In this document: piece by piece, positions 24,801-35,500 of the stretch
Layout of the letters: each line of letters opens with the position of its first letter
Position numbering within the stretch: the first letter of the stretch is position 1
Assembly (NCBI GenBank): GCA_948567375.1
Contig: OX419762.1
Span: 11,538,001-11,602,000, forward strand
Length of the DNA stretch: 64,000 bases
Direction: 5' to 3'
Origin: Lunularia cruciata
Taxonomy: Eukaryota > Streptophyta > Marchantiopsida > Lunulariales > Lunulariaceae
The notes under the pieces: model-generated
Seen by the model: only the letters and a program-made list of their open reading frames with translations
What the model was told of the DNA's origin: nothing
The model's database searches: none
Translations under genes and position numbers: made by a program

Positions 24801-26851
24801 GACACCGGAAGATCTCTGGATGCAATCGGTGTAAACGAGAGCATCTCCAATTACCACGTAACCTTGTAATGCTCCATTGGGAGGGGCCGGAGGATACAGT
24901 ATTGAGACCTTCCACTTATGAGAAGTTGGTCGTCTTGCACGTTCGGGGTTCCTTGGCAAACTCGTTAAAAGAAGCGGATCCTGAATCAATGAGGACACAT
25001 TTGAGGACTATCGGAACAGAAAGGGAGCATGTTCAAGTAGGAGGCAAACGGAAGATAGAGCCGCAACGAGGGGAAGGACACTCGGATGTGGAGAGAAGCC
25101 GAAGCACAAATCTGTTTGGTTGGTGGGCTTGTTTAGTTGGTGGTTGTTACTTCGGCCTCTTTTCGCACCGACCAAACACTCGGTTGCAGATTTTATCCAA
25201 GCTGACCCATCTAGTTTTGCGGGACTGTCCACAAGCCCAGGCTCTGATCGACACAATAGGTCATCTGCAGGAATTAAAGAGGTTACAAATACAGTCGTGC
25301 CCGAACCTGCAGGCTCTACCGGGTACGCTCGGGCACCTCTCGCAGTTGGGGGTCTTACGGATAGAGTCGTGCCCGAACCTGCAGGCTCTACCGGATACGC
25401 TCGGGCACCTCCCGCAACTGCGGCACTTACAGATACAGTGGTGCCCGAACCTGCAGGCTCTACCGGATACGCTCGGGCACCTCCCGCAACTGCGGCACTT
25501 ACAGATACAGTGGTGCCCGAACCTGCAGGCTCTACCGGATACGCTCGGGCACCTCCCGCAACTGTTGAACTTACAGATACAGTGGTGCCCGAACCTGCAG
25601 GCTCTACCGGATACGCTCGGGCACCTCCCGCAACTGCGGCACTTACAGATACAGTCGTGCCCGAACCTGCAGGCTCTACCGGATACGCTCGGGCACCTCC
25701 CGCAACTGGGGCACTTACAGATACAGTGGTGCCCGAACCTGCAGGCTCTACCGGATACGCTCGGGCACCTCCCGCAACTGTTGAACTTACAGATACAGTG
25801 GTGCCCGAACCTGCAGGCTCTACCGGATACGCTCGGGCACCTCCCGCAACTGCGGCACTTACAGATACAGTGGTGCCCGAACCTGCAGGCTCTACCGGAT
25901 ACGCTCGGGCACCTCCCGCAACTGGGGTACTTACAGATACAGTGGTGCCCGAACCTGCAGGCTCTACCGGATACGCTCGCGCACCTCCCGCAACTGTTGA
26001 ACTTACAGATACAGTGGTGCCCGAACCTGCAGGCTCTACCGGATACGCTCGGGCACCTCCCGCAACTGTTGGACTTACAGATACAGTGGTGCCCGAACCT
26101 GCAGGCTCTACCGGATACGCTCGGGCACCTCCCGCAACTGTTGGACTTACAGATACAGTCGGGCCCGAACCTGCATGCTCTACCGGATACGCTCTACCTG
26201 TACTTACGGATACAGTCGTGCCCGAACCTGCATGCTCTACCGGATACGCTCGGGCACCTCCCGCAACTGCGGGAATTACAGATACAGTCGTGCCCGAACC
26301 TGCAGGCTCTACCGGATACGCACTTCCCGCAACTGCGGTACTTACAGATACAGTCGTGCCCGAACCTGCAGGCTCTACCGGATACGCACTTCCCGCAACT
26401 GCGGTACTTACAGATACAGTCGTGCCCGAACCTGCAGGCTCTACCGGATACGCTCGGGCACCTCCCGCAACTGGGGTACTTACAGATACAGTCGTGCCCG
26501 AACCTGCAGGCTCTACCGGATACGCTCGGGCACCTCCCGCAACTGCGGAACTTACAGATACAGTCGTGCCCGAACCTGCAGGCTCTACCGGATACGCTCG
26601 GGCACCTCCCGCAACTGGGGTACTTACGGATACAGTCGTGCCCGAACCTGCAGGCTCTACCGGATACGCTCGGGCACCTCCCGCCACTGCGGGACTTACA
26701 GATAGAGATTGTGCCCGAACTTGCAAGCTCTACCGGGTACGCTCGGGCATCTCCCGGAAATTGCGGGAATTACAGACTGAATCGTTCCCGAACCTGCAGG
26801 CTCTCCCGGGTACAATCAGGCACCTCCCGGAACTGCGGGAATTACGGATAG
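21869..26851 (+). CDS. Hydrolase-NB-ARC-LRR immune receptor (Hyd-NLR / HNL type)
   Basis: Exons: 21869-21925, 22164-22832, 22987-23157, 23268-24380, 24641-26851. The four introns (238, 154, 110, 260 bp) are GT-AG and all phase 0. The product is about 1406 residues. Residues 20-299 form an alpha/beta-hydrolase of the SERAC1/DUF676-like kind: nucleophile motif GHSFGG (Ser about 130), a VGTPHLG loop, and a likely catalytic His in EDHFSI (about 270). Residues 340-640 are NB-ARC: P-loop GMGGVGKTT (342-350), kinase-2 FLLVFDD (411-417), MVTTRD (442-447), GGLPL (504-508), and MHE (634-636) where most NLRs have MHD. About 670-853 is a linker of no known domain. LRRs fill about 854-1358. A +1 insertion near 26707-26712 then throws the last roughly 45 residues out of the LRR frame, so the C-terminus is probably damaged or recent. 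The start is chosen because ATGG follows an upstream stop and joins the hydrolase exon in frame; exon 1 (19 codons) is the least certain part. 25037-25189 could be an optional in-frame intron. Known role of the class: intracellular pathogen sensing by an ATP/ADP switch. Hydrolase activity here is inferred. Confidence 0.85.
25190..26704 (+). repeat. Coding 72-bp tandem array (about 21 LRR units)
   Basis: Each 72-bp unit encodes one 24-residue LRR of the form L-P-Q-L-x-x-L-Q-I-Q-x-C-P-N-L-Q-A-L-P-D-T-L-G-H. Units from 25381 to 26160 are identical at every silent site and differ at three codons: CGG/TTG/GGG, then CAC/AAC/TAC/GAC, then TGG/TCG. One further change (GGG to GCG) gives a Gly-to-Ala. 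Later units lose residues in frame: one of 19 residues around 26180-26220 and two of 22 residues around 26320-26400. The first unit (25190-25280) is the most diverged, as expected at an array edge. Confidence 0.95.
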
Positions 26852-28778
26852 ATTCGTGCACGAACTTGTAGGCTCTACCGGGGACGCTTGGGCACCTCTT
26901 GCAACTGAGTCTTGCCCGAACCTGCTGGGTCTACCGGATACGCTCGGGCATTTTGCGCAACTGTGATATGGTCGGGCACCTCCCGCAACTGCGGGACTTA
27001 CAGATACGCCCGGGCGATTCTCGCAAATGCGGGACTTACAGATAGTGGTTGTGCTCGAACCTGCAAGCTCTACCGGATATGCGAGGGCACCTCCCGCAAT
27101 TGTGTAATTTTTACGGATACGCTCGGCACCTCTTGCAGTGGCAGAATTGCCGGATAAAGTCGTGCCCGAACCTGCAGGTACTACCGGATATACTCGGGCA
27201 TTTCCCTCAATTTCGGATTGAGTCCTTCCCAAACCAGCGTTTGGGTACGCTCGGGCACCTCCCGCAACTGTGGGATTTACGGGTAGAGTTATGCTCGGGC
27301 ACTTCCCGCCACCGCAGGATAAAGTTATACCCTACGGGACTTACGTTGAGAGTCAAGCCCTGCGGAACTTACGGATAGAGTTATACCTGAACCTGCAGGC
27401 CCTACCAGATCCGCCCGGGCACCTCTCACAACTGCAGAACTTATGGATAGTGTCGTGCCCAAGCCTGCAGGCATTATCAGATACGCCCGGGCACGTCTCG
27501 TAACTGCAGAATTTATGGATAGTATCTTGCCCTAGCCTGCAAGCTCTACTGGATATGCACGTGCATCTCTAGCAATTGGGGACCTTATGGATAGTCAAGC
27601 CCAAACCTGCGGGCTCTACCGGATACTCCGGCAACTCTAGCAATTGATAAATTTCCAGATTCGTGCGCTAGTCGTGCCCTAATTTGCAGACTCTACCGGA
27701 TATTCTAATTTGCAGACTCTACTGGATATTCTCAGGCAACTCAGGCAATTGATTACGGATAGAGTCGTGCCCGAATCTGAAGGCTCTACCGAATGTTCTC
27801 TGGCAATTCCAGCAATTGAAGGACGTACGGACAGAGTCATGCCCAAACCTGCAAGTTCTACCAGATACGCATAGGCAATTCCAATGAGTGATGAATTTAA
27901 GAATAGAGTTGTGCCCGAGCCTGTAGGCTCTACCTTGGGCAACTCTAGTGATTGACGAATTTAAGGATAGAGTTGTGCTCGAAACCTGCATGCTCTACCG
28001 GATATGCACTGCCAACTCCAACAATCGATGAACTTACGGATAGAGTCGTACCCGAACTTGGAACAATTGGTGAATTTGGGGATAGAGTCGTGCCCGAATT
28101 TGCAGGCTCTACCGGATACACGCGTGTGCTACTCCAGCAATTGAAAGATTTATCGATAGAGTCGTGCCCGAACTTGAAAGCTCTACCGGAGACACTCGAG
28201 CTAACTCCAGAAATCGAAGGATTCACGAATAGAGGCGTGCCCAGACCTGCAGGCTCTACCATAATTCCGGCAATGTATAAGGATAGGCTCTACCGGAACT
28301 CCGGCTATGTATAAGGATAGGCTCTACCGGAACTCCGGCAATGGATACGGATAGTGTCCTGCCCGAACCATATACGCAAGGGCAACTCCAGTGATGGATA
28401 TTGTGGTGCCAGAATCTGCATCGGAAAATTTCTGAATAGAGTCGAGCTCGAACACGAAGGCTCAAGCTCTCCGGCAACTGAAGTGGTTCTAGATAAAACC
28501 GTACCGAACCTGCTGGCTCTACCTAACACACTCTGTAACACCGCAATAGGAGTGGTTATGGATGCTGTCGTGCTCTAACTTGCAGATAATGTTGTGCCGG
28601 ATAAACTACCCGATATGTTGTGCCCGAACATGCGCAACTGGCAAGTCCAACAATTGCAAATGCGGGGGATATGGAGAGACACGGACTCAGACCACTCGAG
28701 CAATTGTAAAAGTTAAAGATACTGGATACTGGAGACACTCAGGGTAACTCTAGCAATTGGATATGTGAGAGAAATATT
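26852..28778 (+). pseudogene. Decayed continuation of the LRR array
   Basis: The 72-bp units run on past the receptor stop with growing divergence. The core CCCGAACCTGCAGGCTCTACC recurs many times to at least 28250 and weakly to about 28740. Frames are broken by insertions near 26710 and 26764 and by a CAG-to-TAG change at about 26869-26871, then by many more lesions. Short stretches still read as LRRs (for example 27049-27180 and 27378-27490). This is either the former C-terminal LRR region of this gene or the tail of a fused neighbour. The same units on the minus strand give meaningless open frames. Confidence 0.85.
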
Positions 28779-29343
28779 GAAACGTACTTTTGTTTCTCGT
28801 TTTAAAATAGGACGTTTCAAAACACCGTGATTTTTTATTAAAAGTTTTTTTATTTGTACGGAAAACATCACAGTTCATCAGGGCAAAAAGAATGATATAC
28901 AACTACATTGACTCGGTTAGATGACAATTGAAACTGGTTCACATGACAGTGCTGTTCCTTACAAGATTATCAAGATATTCAATCGCACTAGGTTTCTTCA
29001 AGCAATTTGCAGGATGTATCTTGCTAATATTTGATGAAACTCCTGAGCTGCAGCGCAAGCATTTAAATAAGCATTGATTTGAATACAACGTCTTCAAACT
29101 CCTGACCAAAATTTCCTCCGGTCAGCCCCTCGCTTTCAATCTTTGCCTGTGACATTCATATTTGACAAAACAAGAACAATCACCTTGTGGAGCAAGCACC
29201 CTGGTCAGATAAAGCCACGCAAACCATAAACTCCTTGTCTGCTAGGATAATGGGTATACACAAATGACAGATCACGTGCACCAAGAAAAGAAAAGAAAAA
29301 CGTTTTAAAACGTTCTATTATTGCATTAGTAAAAAAACATTTC
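28779..29343. mobile_element. MITE-like insertion in the decayed LRR array
   Basis: A 565-bp AT-rich block interrupts the LRR-derived repeats, which stop at about 28770 and resume at about 29355. Its ends are imperfect inverted repeats: GAAACGT near 28779 with AATAGGACGTTTCAAAAC at 28806-28823, against the reverse complement of 29301-29343, which starts GAAATGT and contains AATAGAACGTTTTAAAAC. No transposase is present. The target duplication is not clear, so termini are approximate; it could also be non-repeat sequence retained by chance. Confidence 0.4.
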
Positions 29344-29889
29344 TATAGAAAGAGACGCGAGTGCCAGACCCGGATATATCGGACAACTCCATGGACCGGG
29401 GATGTCAAGTATCCGCGAGTGCTCGACCCTACGGGCTCTACCGGATATAATCGGACATTCCATGGACCGAGGATGTTAAGGATCTGCAGGTGTCCATAAC
29501 CTGCGAGTTCTAACGGATACACTAGGACAACTCCTGTGAGCTTGGTTGTTAAGGATCCGCGGGCGCCCCAACTTACAGGCTCTACCCGATACATTCGGGC
29601 AATTCCAGCCACCGTGGGGCGTATGCAGAAGTAACGCCCGAACTTGCAAGCCTTACGGGGTACACTCGGGCAACGCCGGCAATTGGAATCCTTAGAGATC
29701 TATGAGTGCGGGAACCTGTGGACTTTACTCGCGGGCAGCTCGAGCACATGCAGGACTTAAACATCTGTACATCGTTGAACCTCCAAGCTCGGTTTAATAC
29801 ACTCTGGCAACTCCTGCAACTGAAGACGTTACACATATGGTCGTGCTCGAGTACAGGCGCTACTGGATGGAATCGGGCAATTGCAGCCG
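29344..29889 (+). pseudogene. Distal decayed LRR array
   Basis: Recognisable but strongly diverged 72-bp units reappear after the insertion, with GGCTCTACCGGATA-like and CGGGCAATTCC-like cores at about 29430, 29580 and 29660. There is no usable reading frame. The array ends abruptly at the pogo-like element, whose TA target lies at 29890-29891. Confidence 0.7.
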
Positions 29890-29891
29890 TA

Positions 29892-29920
29892 CAGAGTTAT
29901 CTCTTGATATAGTGACACCT
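29892..29920 (+). repeat. Left terminal inverted repeat of the pogo-like element
   Basis: It begins CAGAGTTATC and contains GATATAGTGACACCT. It pairs with 32435-32463 with two mismatches and is preceded by TA. Confidence 0.95.
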
Positions 29921-30138
29921 TGTTATAGTGACTTCCTCGATATAGTGACAGTATTTCCAGAACAATTGTAATTTGTATGGGAGACGATACTAAATAGTCA
30001 CAGGGTGTCACTATTTACCACTAGTGACAGATGATGGCCACTCTAGTGCAGTGTCACTATATCAAGGAAGTGTGTTTCCGGTGCCCAGAAGTCATGGGCC
30101 AAGAAGTTGGCATTCAAACTTTATAAAAAATGATCGTT

Positions 30139-30950
30139 TCTAAAGTTGGAGACACGACTTGATAGAAGCTTGCTTCATTCTCTCCAACTTGGTGATGCTT
30201 TGGTCCTTTGCAATACATTAGCCTGAGGCATAATGTATTGCATTATTGACATCAAATTTAGATGAGCATGATGATGAAGGCGCCGAATAGGATAGATAAT
30301 TTTGCACTGCTTTGACTCCTATAAGAGCAGTCTCAATTGAGACGAGATCCGCAATGTCATCATCAGCAGGCGGTATCAGGTCGCCAGACGAGATCAGAAC
30401 ACTCTCAATGATCTTAGTCTCATCAATTTCTGAACTGCATGTGGGTTCATCCTTGTCGAAGTCGATCAGTTCCGACACGTCTCCCGTAATACCAAGCAAG
30501 TTTGCCAAGACATCATGCATTTGAACAGATGATATCATATCTAAAGTTGGAGAAAGGACTTGATAGAAGCTTGCTTCATACTCTCCAATTTGGTGATGCT
30601 TTGGTCCTTTGCAATACATTATGCCTGATGCAGATCATTACTGACAGCAAATTTAGATGAGTATGATGATGAAGGCGCCGAATAGGATAGATAATTTCGC
30701 ACGGCTTCGAACTCCTATAAGAGCTGTCTCAATTGAGACGAGATCCGCAATGTCATCATCAGAATCAGGAGGTGGTATCAGGTTGCCAGACGAGATCAGA
30801 ACACTCTCAATGATCTCAGTCTCATCAATTTCCGAACTGCCTGTGGGTTCATCCTTGTCGAAGTTGATCAGTTCCGACACGTCTCCTATAGTACCAAGTG
30901 AGTCTGCCAAGACATCATGCATTTGAACAGAGGACATCATATTAACTAGA
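30139..30950 (-). repeat. ~400-bp tandem duplication in the transposase C-terminal region
   Basis: 30139-30539 and 30540-30950 are direct copies. Both encode on the minus strand the acidic block containing SSVQMHDVLA, DVSELI, FDKDEPT and IESVLISSG. The copies differ by small in-frame and out-of-frame changes, including a few extra Ser/Asp codons in one. The outer copy ends in a stop at 30218. Confidence 0.85.
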
Positions 30951-32351
30951 TCGATAACAACATCATTGTCTTCGTTGAAGGCTGGAGCAAAGCGAGCAAT
31001 ATCATTGTTGGAATTTGCAGCACTGTCCAACGATAGGACATTCGCCTTTAAGAAGCATCATCGGATGGTATTTTCAGAAATGTTATCGTGGACCTCCTGA
31101 AGCCAATGAAGAAGACTTCGCAATATGTGTGTGTTGATGAATTGGAAAATGACTCATGGGCGTCTCATCATGTGAGCACTGCCACAGCTCGTATTTAGTG
31201 AGTAGTGAGCAAAGCATCACCTTGCGATACCCTGCCTTTAGTGAGCGAATGATCCCTTGATCTAGTGGTTGGCAATCGCTCGTCACATTTGGTGGGAAAA
31301 ATAGGATTGTAATCACTTCGAAGGTGAATGATGTCTGCATGGAACCTGTTGTGTCTAACACTTTTGCTGCAAAGATGTGTGAGCTGCAATTGTCAAGTAA
31401 AATGTAGAAATGTGTTCACCTTCTTAACGCTTCCCGATTGATGCTATGGAAGAGGCGCAGCATGGAAGATCCGTCTTGCCACACCTTGGCCTGATTGTCA
31501 TAAACAATGTTGAATGTTCCGTTGATGTGTACGCCTTTAAGAGAGTGAGGCTGTTTTGACTTCCCAATCACCTGAACGGTTAGTTTTTCACCTGCTGCCC
31601 TCATGATCAGGGTGACTGTAATGCAATCTTTGCATCGCTTTACTCCTCGACCATCATTGTCAATGGTCACATATGATTGTGAAGACATGGTGCAATGTTG
31701 GAGAGCGGTTTCATCAATATTCCAAATATCCTTCAATGGTACATTTTCCAAACGTTGGCGAATATCAGCAAGGAGCCTGTCAATTGTGGCTGTATCTGTT
31801 GAGTTATGCTCACCGCAACGTCTCATGCTGGTAGTCCCTTTACAAACGAGAAAGTTCTGAAGCCATCCATTTGACGCCTTGAAGGAGACCAAATACCTCT
31901 TAAGCATGAGAGTAAGGCCACCCTCATATTTGCTCAGTATTTTATCTCAAAATTCTAGAGCCGTGGCTTGAAGAACCTCGCCGGTGACGTTGAGATCAGG
32001 TGCGTCGATCTCAACTCAAACATGCCATTGATGCAACATATTCTTGAGAATTTCTGAGCCAGATGTCCTAAGGCTCTTTTTGGATTTGCTGATTGCAGAC
32101 TTCTTAATCTCGGCCTTGATTAGTTCAGATTTTTTCATGATGTTGTTCACCATAGGCCATGACACTCTGAAGTGAAGAGCAGCTTTGACCTGGGACTTCC
32201 CAGCTTTGACAAAAGTAATCACATTCAGCTTCTGACTTAGACTCATACTCTCCTTGCTTTTTCTCTTCTTACTAGAGATCGTCATCGATTTCGATTCTAC
32301 TGTAGGAGCGCAATGCTTTACGAAATGTATATTCTCGTAGGGTCCTCTCAC
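30218..32351 (-). pseudogene. pogo/Tigger-like transposase (CENP-B HTH + DDE_1), disabled
   Basis: A single minus-strand frame from 32351 to 31083 reads through the family's domains in order. First is a CENP-B-type N-terminal helix-turn-helix (SLSQKLNVITFVKAGKSQVK). Next is the second HTH region ending around 31880. Then comes the DDE_1 catalytic core with its likely triad: Asp in WNIDET (about 31775), Asp in LLDNCSSH (about 31385), Asp in QPLDQGII (about 31255). Three in-frame stops interrupt it (32016-32018, 31947-31949 and one ending the segment at 31416). Below 31083 the frame shifts and continues into an acidic C-terminal tail that is duplicated. It encodes no functional enzyme as it stands, but its motifs are well kept, so inactivation looks fairly recent. 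Confidence 0.85.
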
Positions 32352-32434
32352 AACAGACCAACATTAGTTTTCTATCACATATGACATCACATAGAGTTGT
32401 ACTTGCTATAGTGACACCTAGATGCCGCACCAAT

Positions 32435-32463
32435 AGGTGTCACCATATCAAGGGATAACTCTG
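32435..32463 (-). repeat. Right terminal inverted repeat of the pogo-like element
   Basis: It is the reverse complement of 29892-29920 with two mismatches, followed by TA at 32464-32465. The same end is present at 354-382 with its terminal CTG changed to CTA. Confidence 0.95.
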
Positions 32464-32465
32464 TA

Positions 32466-32476
32466 TGCAAGTAAAT

Positions 32477-32508
<32 letters not shown>

Positions 32509-35500
32509 GTTCTTGTCTTTGCAATGGAGTGGTTGAGTATACAATTTGAATGCAAACGTTTCTTAATTGATCATTGATGAAGAGAAGTTATTTCTTTTAA
32601 CAAAAGGCAATCGTTTGGTCTAGCTATGAATGTGTGCATTATCCCTGTAGGATCTTACTATCTTCATAACTAAAATTTTAGTGTTTATATCATGTGTTCC
32701 ACAGGATCCATCAACAAAAGGGAGTTACTTTTGTTGGTTGTATATGCATCAATAACCATGTCAAACATAATTTATTGATCATCATTAGGGTTTGGTATGC
32801 TAGTTCACACTTCCACTTGGAATTGCTCAACTAGGTAATTATGGTGTACCTCAATCAAGTAATTTATTTCTAAATGTTTAAGAAGAACAATTGAAAGCAA
32901 AAGTTTAGGTTCTAAGGGATTTTCAAGAATTCCCAAGGGGCTCAAGCAAATAAGGAAAACCTAAACTTTTCATTTCTTCAACATTTATATCTTGGGAAGC
33001 CATTATAAAATAGCTTGATATTCATCATATATATCTACTTTATATGTATTCTAAAGAGCATATGGATTCCCTAGGATACAAATAGTCTATATGTCACAAA
33101 AGAGCATGTAATAGAGCAATTCATTACATTCCAATAAATTTGATCATATATAGATTTTATTCTTCTTTAGTTTTTGTAACCCCAGGAGCAACATCTATAG
33201 TTTGGTTGTGAACATGCTTGTCCATAATACAAGTATATTAAAACAAAGTTGCACTTTTAATAAAATATGTAAAAATATGGTTTACTAACAAAGTATATAA
33301 TAAAGTACAAATAATTATTAACATATTTTTTTGTATTTGTAATTTTCCTTTTAAATTATATAGTAAAATCTGAATTGAAATTTTCTTCAATTTTAAAAAT
33401 TCTGTAATTAAAAAAATTAGAGCCTATCAAAAGATATCTCCTTTTGATCAAAATATACTCCTTACTCATGTAATCCATGCATATATACATTCATAGTAGT
33501 ATTTATACTGAATTTAGTCATATATACATCTCTTAAATTTTTTATAGTGCCATTCTATTGTCAAGATACTTACAAAATCATTCTTTAAATATAACTTTCC
33601 TTTTGTGCTCCGTGTGATTTTCTAGAAAACATGCTACAACCACCAAATTTCAACCTCTTGGTAAAAAATTACATTTTGGTAAATGTTTGAATTTCAACAA
33701 CGGTATCAAAGTTGATTGGCCTACAAAATGGGACAATAGCTTTACACTTGGATCTCCTACCATAAACAGGATCATGCATAAGGTATGAATCAAATAATTT
33801 AGATGTTGAAATCTAAACAAATTGAGTGGATACACAAGACATTGGTATTCTTCTTATTTATATTTTGATTCTCATCTATATCTCCCTTATAGAACACGTG
33901 GGTGGATATGCAAATGCTAAAAATTGATTCTTGATAAGCAATAGTAGACCGTGCATTTCTAGAGAAGCTATGACATTTGAATCTTGTAAGGTTCACAACT
34001 ACTACGGAGGTTTATGATATTTAGCTATATGCGTTATTTGATTTCATGTTGGTTTTTCTACCAATCTAGAGATTATCCAATTTTGAACTAAAATTTGAAT
34101 ATATTCTTTCCAATTGGGGGACCATCATTTTAATTTCTTATTTATCAACTCCCAAACATTTCAAGGAGGATAGGATGAAGTTAGAGAGATGATTTTACAA
34201 TTGAATTGTACAAACCATTTCCAAACTAAGTGAAACTTCTATTCTCTAATCAATACCTATTTGACACTTGTATGAGTTCTTTATTATAAAAAGAACATGT
34301 GTAACAATATTTCGTATGTGCAAGGATATCTCCAAACTAAAATAAAGGTGTATCTTGATCAATTCCTATATATACAATATAAAATTATATTTGTTTTTCA
34401 GATATTTTATATTTTATAATTAATATATTAAAAATATTGATATAATCCTTATATATAATTTATTATTGATCAGATGATGACATAGAAACACAAATCCAAA
34501 CACAAATGTAACATATATTGAATTATCATATGCTTTAAAATTAAAAAATCATCCAATAGAATTTTGATATAAAGATGTACATTTTATAAAGATACTATCA
34601 AACTTCATTATATTCTTGTTCACCATTATTTTCATATCATGCAAAGATAATAATTGCTCAATTTGAGCATTGCAAGTATTCTATCGAACACTTTTTTTCA
34701 TTTTTGGCACTTTTCTTAAGATGAGGAGTGTTTGGATGGGAAGCAAAGGAGAGTGAGTATAAGAATTTTCCCAAGTAATAGTATTTACGCCAAATACCAT
34801 TCTTGAACTCCATAGGGTGAGTATTTTAGAGGATTACATTGCAAGTAGCTACTCCATTCATTTAAAATTATTGCAAATTTATTCATGTTTGATTACTATT
34901 GTTGTACAATAGAAGACCAAGGCTAAGGTGTGAAGTCCAAGAATGAGACTTAAGAGCTCACATGGTAGACTCACTTGTACTCTTTCTCAAACAACTCTTT
35001 GTGTATCTGACTCTAGAATCAAATATCTTGTGTGCTATTGCTTCTCATCAATGTTGGATGCTCAATTTGTGTTTCTATTTCTCACTTTTTGAGATTAGCA
35101 TAACAAATAGTATTTTTCTCTTTCTTGAAGTTTCCTTGTAGTTATGGTTATGAGGTTTTGAAGAATATGCATCTAACCATCAATAGTGGAGACAAAAAGC
35201 ATTATACAAGAAGACACATGCAATTGACTCACTATGTTTCTTAGGTGTCTCTTATCCTCAACTTGGAAATAAGGATGCTAAAAAGAGGTAGTAGCCAATA
35301 TGTGAGATTAAATTTAAAGTATGTACATAGTCCAATGAATAAGTTTTATTTAAAATACCCAAGCTCCAAAATTTTCACCTTGTGTTATCATCAGAACCGT
35401 AAAAAAGGGATCCAAAACTTGTCATATGGATCAAGTTAAAAAAATAGTAGAGATCATGATTCAGTACCCAAGTGTGATTCACCTTCAAACCAGTTTTGTG

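Larger units (their letters stand above)
29892..32463 (-). mobile_element. Complete pogo/Tigger-like DNA transposon, 2572 bp
   Basis: The ends are 29-bp inverted repeats (29892-29920 and 32435-32463) with two mismatches, beginning CAGAGTTATC. They are flanked by TA at 29890-29891 and 32464-32465, the target duplication expected for Tc1/mariner/pogo elements. Subterminal copies of ATATAGTGACA occur near 29922-29950, with inverted GTGTCACTAT at 30005-30014 and 30051-30060; these are plausible transposase-binding sites. The body carries a transposase on the minus strand that is no longer intact. It inserted at the far edge of the decayed LRR array. Confidence 0.92.

Noticed and set aside
25190-26704. 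Possible CRISPR-like array
   Set aside because: Units are contiguous 72-bp copies with no unique spacers, inside a spliced plant gene.
25008-26726. 572-codon open frame on the minus strand
   Set aside because: It is the shadow of the 72-bp LRR array, opened by its three-divisible period; it has no start context, splice structure or known domain. Kept only as a finding about frame openness.
25120-26871. 583-codon open frame on the plus strand in the +1 phase
   Set aside because: Same cause. The in-phase LRR frame joins the NB-ARC exon and matches a known domain; this one does not.
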